Of a stretch of 12,180 bases of DNA, positions 6,672 to 12,180 are shown one piece after another. This DNA comes from an uncultured Hyphomicrobiales bacterium (GTDB lineage: Bacteria; Pseudomonadota; Alphaproteobacteria; Rhizobiales; Beijerinckiaceae). Under the pieces are notes generated by a model. The model searched no databases. It was not told the origin of the DNA and saw only the letters and a list, made by a program, of their open reading frames with translations. A program made the translations under genes and the position numbers. The stretch lies in NCBI GenBank assembly GCA_903903935.1, contig CAIVAX010000183.1, positions 1 to 12,180 on the forward strand, in the 5' to 3' direction. Within the stretch, counting starts at the first letter, position 1, and the number at the start of each line of letters is the position of its first letter.

Positions 6672-7967
6672 ATGATGGGTCCGCTGGCTTTTGACCTCAC
6701 TCATTTGGTGAGCCGCCTCATGGTGCCCTCGCCCAGCGGCATAGACCGCGTTGATCTAGCCTTTGCGCGGCATTTTGCGGCGCAGATGTCGCCAGATCTC
6801 ATTGGCCTGCACCTCAGCCTCGTCAAACCGCGCCTGATGACAGGCGATACGATTGGTCAGCTGGTGGTCTTGCATGATGACATGTGGCGCCAGACTCACT
6901 CTCATCTCGATGATCCCGCTTTTCACCGCGTCTTGCATTGGTTGGCTGGGCCCGCGCGCACCCCTGAACCGGAAACGGCTTTACCGCAAGCTTTCAGCCC
7001 TTGGAAAAAGTTACAGCGGCATTGGCTCAAGGCGCGCCTGCGGATGCGCAAAGAGGGGATACAGACACTTCCTGCTGGCGCCATTTATGTGAATGTGGCG
7101 CAGCATGTGCTCGATTTGCCGCGCTATTATCAATGGCTGGAGGAGCGGCCTGATTTAAAGAAAGTCTTCTTCCTGCATGATCTACTGCCATTAAACATGC
7201 CGGAATATTTCAAGGCCGGGTATCGGCCCATGTTTGATGGCGTGATTGATCTCATGACCCGCCATGCCAGCGCTCTGATTACCACCACTCAAGTCGTCAA
7301 GGATGATGTAGAGGCCGATCTGAGACGGCGGGGGCGCGCTGTTCCACCCATTTTAGTGGCGCCTTTGCCCTCACCTTTGGGGGATGAGCGGGCGTCCTTG
7401 GATGCACAAATTCCTCAGCATGATTATTTTGTCACGACAGGCACGATTGAGCCGCGTAAGAATCATTTGCTCTTGTTGCAGGTCTGGCGCGATTTGGTTG
7501 AGCGCGCTGTTGCCAAGGGGAGCGAGGCGCCGCGCTTGGTGATCATTGGCAAACGTGGCTGGGAAAATGAGCAGGTGATTGATCTGCTCGAGCGCTGCCA
7601 ACAAATTGGCGGCCATGTGATCGAGGTCTCACATATCTCTTCGGCAGGATTGCGTCTTCTCTTGCGCAATGCGCGGGCTGCTTTGTGTCCCTCTTTTGGT
7701 GAGGGCTATGGCTTGCCGGTGGCAGAGGCTTTGAGTCTAGGCACGCCCGTCATTGCCTCGGATATCAAAGTCTTTCGCGAAGTCTCGCAAAATTGTGCCC
7801 GATTCATCTCGCCTATTGATGGCAAGGGTTGGCTTGAGGCGATTGAAGAGATGAGTGCGCAAACCAGCCCAGCGCAGACACTATGGCGAGCCAAGGCTGC
7901 TGGCTATCATGCGCCGCAATGGCCCGATTATTTTTCCAAGGTCGAAGCTTTTCTTCAGTCTTTGTGA
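6672..7967 (+). CDS. GT4-family glycosyltransferase (GT-B fold), last gene of the export operon
   Basis: This is a cytoplasmic sugar transferase of about 431 residues that probably adds a nucleotide-activated sugar to the growing polysaccharide; donor and acceptor are unknown. The N-terminal half starts FDLTHLVSRL and SGIDRVDLAFARHF. The C-terminal donor-binding half begins near DYFVTTGTIEPRKNHLLLL and includes VIIGKRGWEN. The GT4 E-x7-E motif is EGYGLPVAE (344-352), followed by ALSLGTPVIASDIKVFREV. The frame is open upstream to 6525, inside the ATPase gene, but the added residues are low-complexity and Arg-rich. The double ATG at 6672/6675 is preceded by AGG (6666-6668), so the start is one of these; 6675 has the better spacing. 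The stop overlaps the end of the opposing large glycosyltransferase gene by 13 nt. Confidence 0.88.
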   Translation: MMGPLAFDLTHLVSRLMVPSPSGIDRVDLAFARHFAAQMSPDLIGLHLSLVKPRLMTGDTIGQLVVLHDDMWRQTHSHLDDPAFHRVLHWLAGPARTPEPETALPQAFSPWKKLQRHWLKARLRMRKEGIQTLPAGAIYVNVAQHVLDLPRYYQWLEERPDLKKVFFLHDLLPLNMPEYFKAGYRPMFDGVIDLMTRHASALITTTQVVKDDVEADLRRRGRAVPPILVAPLPSPLGDERASLDAQIPQHDYFVTTGTIEPRKNHLLLLQVWRDLVERAVAKGSEAPRLVIIGKRGWENEQVIDLLERCQQIGGHVIEVSHISSAGLRLLLRNARAALCPSFGEGYGLPVAEALSLGTPVIASDIKVFREVSQNCARFISPIDGKGWLEAIEEMSAQTSPAQTLWRAKAAGYHAPQWPDYFSKVEAFLQSL

Positions 7968-10900
7968 AGATCGACATAAAGTCCGGTGAGGAGATTGGTG
8001 AGCCGGCGGGCGATGCGCGCATAATCATGCGCGGCGAGCCATTCCTCTTGGCGGTGCGAAATGGCGCTATAATTCTGGGGCGCCGAGAAATAGGCACTCA
8101 ATCCCTGCGCCAGATCGGCTGGCTCGGTTCCGGATGTAAAGCTCACAGCCTCAGCGACATCTGAGAAAATGGCGAGCGGTGTGCACAGAACGGGGCGTTG
8201 CGAGGCCAGCCCAAAGCGCACAGCGGCGCTCGAGGATTCAGCTGTCTTTTGATAGGGGAAGATGGCGCAATCGGCCGCCGATAATAAAGCCAGACTCTCC
8301 GCATCCTCAAGAAAATCTGTGTGCAGATCAATATGCGCCTCAAGGCCAAGGGCATTGATGCGGGTTTTGAGTGTGCCCAGCAAGGCCTCAGAGACCGGGT
8401 CAGGATAGAGCGCATTGGCCATCAGCAATCTGGCTTCAGGATAGGTCGCAATAAGGGTTGGCATGGCCTCGATGATTTCCAACAGGCCCTTATGGGGCAG
8501 CATGAAGCCATAAGTCGCAACAATTTTGGCTGACGGCTTTAAGGAGATGCGTTTGCGCGCCGCTTCCTTGCTCATGGGCTCAGGCGCGATCACGCCATGG
8601 GGCAGGAGCGCGACATTATCGATCAGGCCCCAGCTTTTCAGGCGATTGAGATCGGCTATGGAATGAACAAGGATGCGATCTAAAAGATGCAGATCTGTCA
8701 GAACTTCGCGCAGCGAAATTTCATAGCCGGGTGTTGTGACATCGGCCGTTGAATGCAAGGTGACGACACAGACAATCTTGCGGCGCGCACACAGACGGAT
8801 GATATTGCGCAGGCTCTCCAGACTGAAGAAAGAGAAATTGAATTGAATCATCACGACATCAAAATCGCTTGAGTCGAGCCGTTTGATCAGCCGATCAGCA
8901 TAGTCAAATTGATTGGTCCAGAGGCGTTCGACATTAGCCTGATCGGGACCCAGAATTTGCGCCTGCGAGGCGAGAATGATTGTCTCAAAGCTGTCTTGAT
9001 CGAGCCCATTGAGCAGGAATTGCGAATAATTGGCGATGCCACATTTGCTGTTCCAAGACGAGATCCAGCCCAATTTCAGGCGGCGTTTGTGCAGCGGTTT
9101 GGTTTGCGCAAGCTGGGTGCGGAAGGCCTCGAGCCTGGCCGCGCTATCGGACCATTTGAAATGATCTGTGATGAGCTGGCGGGCGCGCTTTGTTCTGGCG
9201 CTGATCTCCTGCGGCGAGCTTTGCGTGATCTGGCGCATAAGCGCGATCAGACTCTCAAGGCTGGGTTCGGCCCAAACTGAATCAGCCAATCGCAAATGCG
9301 ATTCGGCTTTGCCAAATTCATAATCAATGAGCCAGCTTGTCTCAGGCGTGCAAAAATCAGCCTGTCCGCCAAGGGCTGTCGTGATCACCGGCAAGCCTAA
9401 ATACATGGCCTCGGCCATTGGCAGGCCAAAGCCCTCGCCGCGCGAGGGCGCCACAAGCGCATGGCATTGGCGATAGAGATCGAGGATCTGACCTTCGGGC
9501 AAGTCCTCATTGATTAAGATAATGGGCGGGCAATCTGGATAATTGCGTTGCAGGCGCGCAATCTGATCTTCGATTGTGTGATGCGGATTGGCGAAGGTTT
9601 TGATGATGAGTGTGACATCATCCTGTTTGGTAAAGGCGCTGGCATAAGCTGTCAGCAGAACATCAACCCCCTTGCGTGGAAAGCAAGAGGAGACATGCAG
9701 AAAGCGAAAGCCAGACCCCAAAGACCCCTTATAGGGCACGGGCTCAATACGAGCGATGTGATCTGTGCCATTGCCAATCACGGCGCAGGGGATCGTCAGC
9801 CCATTATCGATGAGAGTTTTTTTAACAAAGCGCGAAGTGATAGTGACGCCATCAAGCGCGGCGTTGAAATCCTCAATCCACTCTTGCGGAAAACCTGATT
9901 CTTCCCAAGCATAATTGAGAATATTTAAGCGCCCCTGCATGTCGATGACACGCGGGGGATAGAGATTGCGGATGGTGAGATCGGGCTTGGCGAATTTATC
10001 ACCACGCCGCCAAAGAGGCTCTAACCAATCGATCTGCGCAAGTTTGTCGTGATCGACAAGATAATCCCCCGGTCCTTCGGTCGCATAGACACTCACCTGA
10101 GTGGGGTGGCGCGCCTCAAGCGCTCTTGCCAATTCGCGATTGACCAGAGCAAGGGAATAAGAGGTCTCGATCGGTCCTTCGATTTGAATCTGCGCGGGCT
10201 GAGGCGCGGGCTCCAAGATGTGTTGCGAGGGCACGGGCGCAAGATCAACCACCAAAGTGGCGAGCAAAGCTCTGAACCGTATTTCGATCTGCGTGCGGGT
10301 GAAGGCTTCAATCCGCTCGTTTTGACCTGCAATGATCGCGCGTTGCAGCGGTTTGTCATAGATCAGGGTCTTGATCAAAGCGGCTATGAGATTGGGGTTT
10401 TTATCATGGATCAACAGGCCCGCCCCGCCCATAGTCTCGGCAATGGCGGAGCTCTTGTAAGCGATGACGGGAATTTCAAAGCTCATCGCCTCGATCAGCG
10501 GAATGCCAAAGCCTTCATGTTCGCTCAGGCAGACGAAGAGATGGGCGAGCCTGTACCAGGCTAGAAGATCCGCATCCGAAACCTTACCCGTGAGCCGCAC
10601 GATGGACTGAAGGCCGAAGGCTTCAATATCGGCGATGATGTCCTCACAATAGGCATCATTCTGCTGTGCGCCGCCAATGAGCACAATCTGGAAGGGGACG
10701 GACAAAATCTTCTGCAGAGCCAGCGCCAGGGGAATGAATTCGCGCTGGCATTTATGCCGCGTCACACGCCCGACAAACAGAATGGTCAGACAGCGCGCCT
10801 CGCGGCTGATCAGATCGCCGTTGAATGGCGCGGATGTGCGCGCCTCAAGATCAAACAGCAGCGGAATGGCTTCGATGGTGTGATAGCCCGCCTGCTGCAA

Positions 10901-12180
10901 TTCCTCTGCATTGGTTTGCGAATCGGCAATGGCCGCTGCACAGAGCGGGCGATAATCAAGCAATTGCGCCCGGCCCTTGGTGGCATAATGGCGCAGATCA
11001 GTTCCCGGCGCAAAGAAATCGGCCGGTGTGATATTGTGATAGACAAGACAGATCTTGCCATTGAGCGCCGCCACCCAGCTCTCTAAATCATTGCCCATGG
11101 AATGATGTAGCAGAAGCAGGCTGTGCTCATCAAGCGCGAGCTCGTGATGCGGTTTGATCTCTTGGCTGAGGTCTGGGGCTATATGTTCGGCATAAATCTC
11201 TGAGGCAAGGCCATAGGAGCGCAGCATAGTGCGGATCAGGAACATGGCATTGGTGATGGCATCGCCCACCGCTGTGCCGGAATGAAATTGATGCACGCTG
11301 GTGATCGGGCGAGTCTGTGGCACCAGCGGCGCATAAATCGCCTCGCTGAAACTGCGGTCAATCGCCTGATGGCTGAAGGCGCTTTGATAGCGGCTCGTGC
11401 CCAATTGGATAAGGCGGCTGTGTTCAGCCTCATCATCGAGCAGGCGAAGAAGGGCTTGGGCAATCAGTGTTGGATCTTCCGCATCAATCACCACACCGGC
11501 CGAGCCTATGGTCTCGGGAATAGCGGTGCGATTGAGACTGAGCACGGGCACATGAAAGGCCATGGCCTCGATCAGCGGCACACAAAAGCCCTCATGCAGG
11601 CTGGTGATAGCAAACACTTTGGCGGAGCGATAGGCGGCGGCAAGGCCTTGTCCATCGAGCCCGCCGGCAAAAACAATGGCCTCGGGCTTGGGACTATTGG
11701 CGACCAAGGCATCAAGCTGGCTGAGATAAGGTGCCAGCCTGTTATCGCGCCCACCAATGAAGATTAATTGCGCATCGGGCTTTGTTGTGAGCACTTCATT
11801 AAAAGCGCGAATGAGCAGGCCATGGTTTTTATTGGGTGCGAGGCGGCCCACGCAGATAATCGTTGGCTTGGCGGCGATGCGCTCGGCCCAATGTTGGTTC
11901 TGTGCCAGGCTGAGCAATTGCTCGGTCTGGTGAAAGGGCGCTAGAGCGCGCATGCGCTCTGGCGCAAAACCCTGCTCGATAAAGTCGCGCAGATTATACT
12001 GCGAATCGCCCCATACCTCATCGGCCAGTTTGGCGATGCGCGGCAGAGATTGGCGACCGACATGGCAGGCCTCATAATGCGCCTTGTCAATATCGATGAA
12101 AAATTCCGCCGGTGTGATGTTGTGATATTTGATGATGCGTCGGCAGGTGAGGTGCTGCAGCAGGCTTTCGGCCAGCGGCC
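7955..12180 (-). CDS. Giant multi-module GT4-type glycosyltransferase (four GT-B modules visible), N-terminus beyond the right edge
   Basis: The frame is open from the stop at 7955 to the window end, with 1,407 residues visible. A Met codon at 11953 is not the start: upstream sequence continues in frame with YHNITPAEFF, a conserved element that recurs in the next module. Numbering from 11953, module A (off-window to about 215) has EGFCVPLIE at 121-129. Module B (about 218-580) has VYHNITPADFF and EGFGIPLIE at 480-488. Module C (about 590-950) has HVSSCFPRKGVDVLL and EGFGLPMAE at 840-848. Module D (about 960-1332) starts LKLGWISSWNSKCGIANYSQ and has ESSSAAVRF at 1239-1247. A and B share the same N-terminal half; C and D have different ones. 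No signal peptide or membrane segment is seen in the visible part. It probably assembles several linkages of one repeat unit in the cytoplasm, like multi-domain polymerases of ABC-dependent pathways such as WbdA; sugars and linkages cannot be read from sequence. Confidence 0.88.
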   Translation of the reverse strand, partial: PLAESLLQHLTCRRIIKYHNITPAEFFIDIDKAHYEACHVGRQSLPRIAKLADEVWGDSQYNLRDFIEQGFAPERMRALAPFHQTEQLLSLAQNQHWAERIAAKPTIICVGRLAPNKNHGLLIRAFNEVLTTKPDAQLIFIGGRDNRLAPYLSQLDALVANSPKPEAIVFAGGLDGQGLAAAYRSAKVFAITSLHEGFCVPLIEAMAFHVPVLSLNRTAIPETIGSAGVVIDAEDPTLIAQALLRLLDDEAEHSRLIQLGTSRYQSAFSHQAIDRSFSEAIYAPLVPQTRPITSVHQFHSGTAVGDAITNAMFLIRTMLRSYGLASEIYAEHIAPDLSQEIKPHHELALDEHSLLLLHHSMGNDLESWVAALNGKICLVYHNITPADFFAPGTDLRHYATKGRAQLLDYRPLCAAAIADSQTNAEELQQAGYHTIEAIPLLFDLEARTSAPFNGDLISREARCLTILFVGRVTRHKCQREFIPLALALQKILSVPFQIVLIGGAQQNDAYCEDIIADIEAFGLQSIVRLTGKVSDADLLAWYRLAHLFVCLSEHEGFGIPLIEAMSFEIPVIAYKSSAIAETMGGAGLLIHDKNPNLIAALIKTLIYDKPLQRAIIAGQNERIEAFTRTQIEIRFRALLATLVVDLAPVPSQHILEPAPQPAQIQIEGPIETSYSLALVNRELARALEARHPTQVSVYATEGPGDYLVDHDKLAQIDWLEPLWRRGDKFAKPDLTIRNLYPPRVIDMQGRLNILNYAWEESGFPQEWIEDFNAALDGVTITSRFVKKTLIDNGLTIPCAVIGNGTDHIARIEPVPYKGSLGSGFRFLHVSSCFPRKGVDVLLTAYASAFTKQDDVTLIIKTFANPHHTIEDQIARLQRNYPDCPPIILINEDLPEGQILDLYRQCHALVAPSRGEGFGLPMAEAMYLGLPVITTALGGQADFCTPETSWLIDYEFGKAESHLRLADSVWAEPSLESLIALMRQITQSSPQEISARTKRARQLITDHFKWSDSAARLEAFRTQLAQTKPLHKRRLKLGWISSWNSKCGIANYSQFLLNGLDQDSFETIILASQAQILGPDQANVERLWTNQFDYADRLIKRLDSSDFDVVMIQFNFSFFSLESLRNIIRLCARRKIVCVVTLHSTADVTTPGYEISLREVLTDLHLLDRILVHSIADLNRLKSWGLIDNVALLPHGVIAPEPMSKEAARKRISLKPSAKIVATYGFMLPHKGLLEIIEAMPTLIATYPEARLLMANALYPDPVSEALLGTLKTRINALGLEAHIDLHTDFLEDAESLALLSAADCAIFPYQKTAESSSAAVRFGLASQRPVLCTPLAIFSDVAEAVSFTSGTEPADLAQGLSAYFSAPQNYSAISHRQEEWLAAHDYARIARRLTNLLTGLYVDLHKD

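Noticed and set aside
8909..9280. Plus-strand frames inside the giant glycosyltransferase (for example 8909-9280 and 10049-10564)
   Set aside because: They lie opposite well-conserved glycosyltransferase modules, lack domain similarity, and are what antisense frames of this base composition commonly look like.
11951..11953. Met codon as the start of a 1,332-residue minus-strand protein
   Set aside because: The same frame stays open to the window edge and encodes YHNITPAEFF and further sequence homologous to the next module, so this Met is internal and the gene is truncated by the window.
7955..12180. CRISPR array or mobile-element repeats as the source of periodicity on the right side
   Set aside because: The period of about 1,080 nt comes from homologous protein modules in one frame, not from short identical DNA repeats or transposon ends.

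Overview
The window looks like chromosomal DNA from an alphaproteobacterium. I judge this from moderately GC-rich coding bias, a CysN/NodQ-type sulfate-activation gene, and a group 2-like capsule export set resembling the rhizobial rkp (rkpRST/kpsF) type. The genus cannot be fixed from sequence alone. There are no rRNA, tRNA, CRISPR or insertion-sequence features. Eight protein genes cover almost all of the window, and the only long non-coding stretch is about 235 bp at 2226-2460.

Left part (1-2225): the 3' end of a sulfate adenylyltransferase large-subunit gene (cysN), which carries an unexpected C-terminal membrane domain of DUF2061 type. It converges on a D-arabinose-5-phosphate isomerase gene of the KpsF/KdsD family on the minus strand. 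KdsD makes the precursor of Kdo, the sugar used in LPS and in the lipid linker of group 2 capsules.

Middle part (2226-7967): a divergent control region, then a plus-strand operon of five genes. These are a KpsE-like inner-membrane chain-length/export protein, a KpsM-like ABC permease, a second KpsE-like paralogue, a KpsT-like ATPase and a GT4 glycosyltransferase. Two junctions are 4-nt ATGA overlaps (translational coupling). Together they describe an ABC-transporter-dependent capsular or surface polysaccharide export machine: sugars are joined in the cytoplasm and the finished chain is driven out by KpsM/KpsT with the KpsE-type periplasmic adaptor. The outer-membrane KpsD/Wza partner and KpsC/KpsS are not in the window.

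Right part (7955-12180, minus strand): one very large open frame that runs off the right edge. At least 1,407 residues are visible, built from four consecutive GT-B glycosyltransferase modules. Three carry the GT4 E-x7-E motif at almost exact 360-residue spacing; the fourth has the variant ESSSAAVRF. A multi-headed glycosyltransferase next to an ABC export system is a natural candidate for the polymerase that builds the repeat unit. Its 3' end overlaps the 3' end of the single-domain glycosyltransferase gene by 13 nt.

The items most worth a second look are the CysN-DUF2061 fusion, the four-module glycosyltransferase, the duplicated KpsE-like proteins flanking the permease, and two back-to-back hairpins directly upstream of kdsD that would cover its ribosome binding site.
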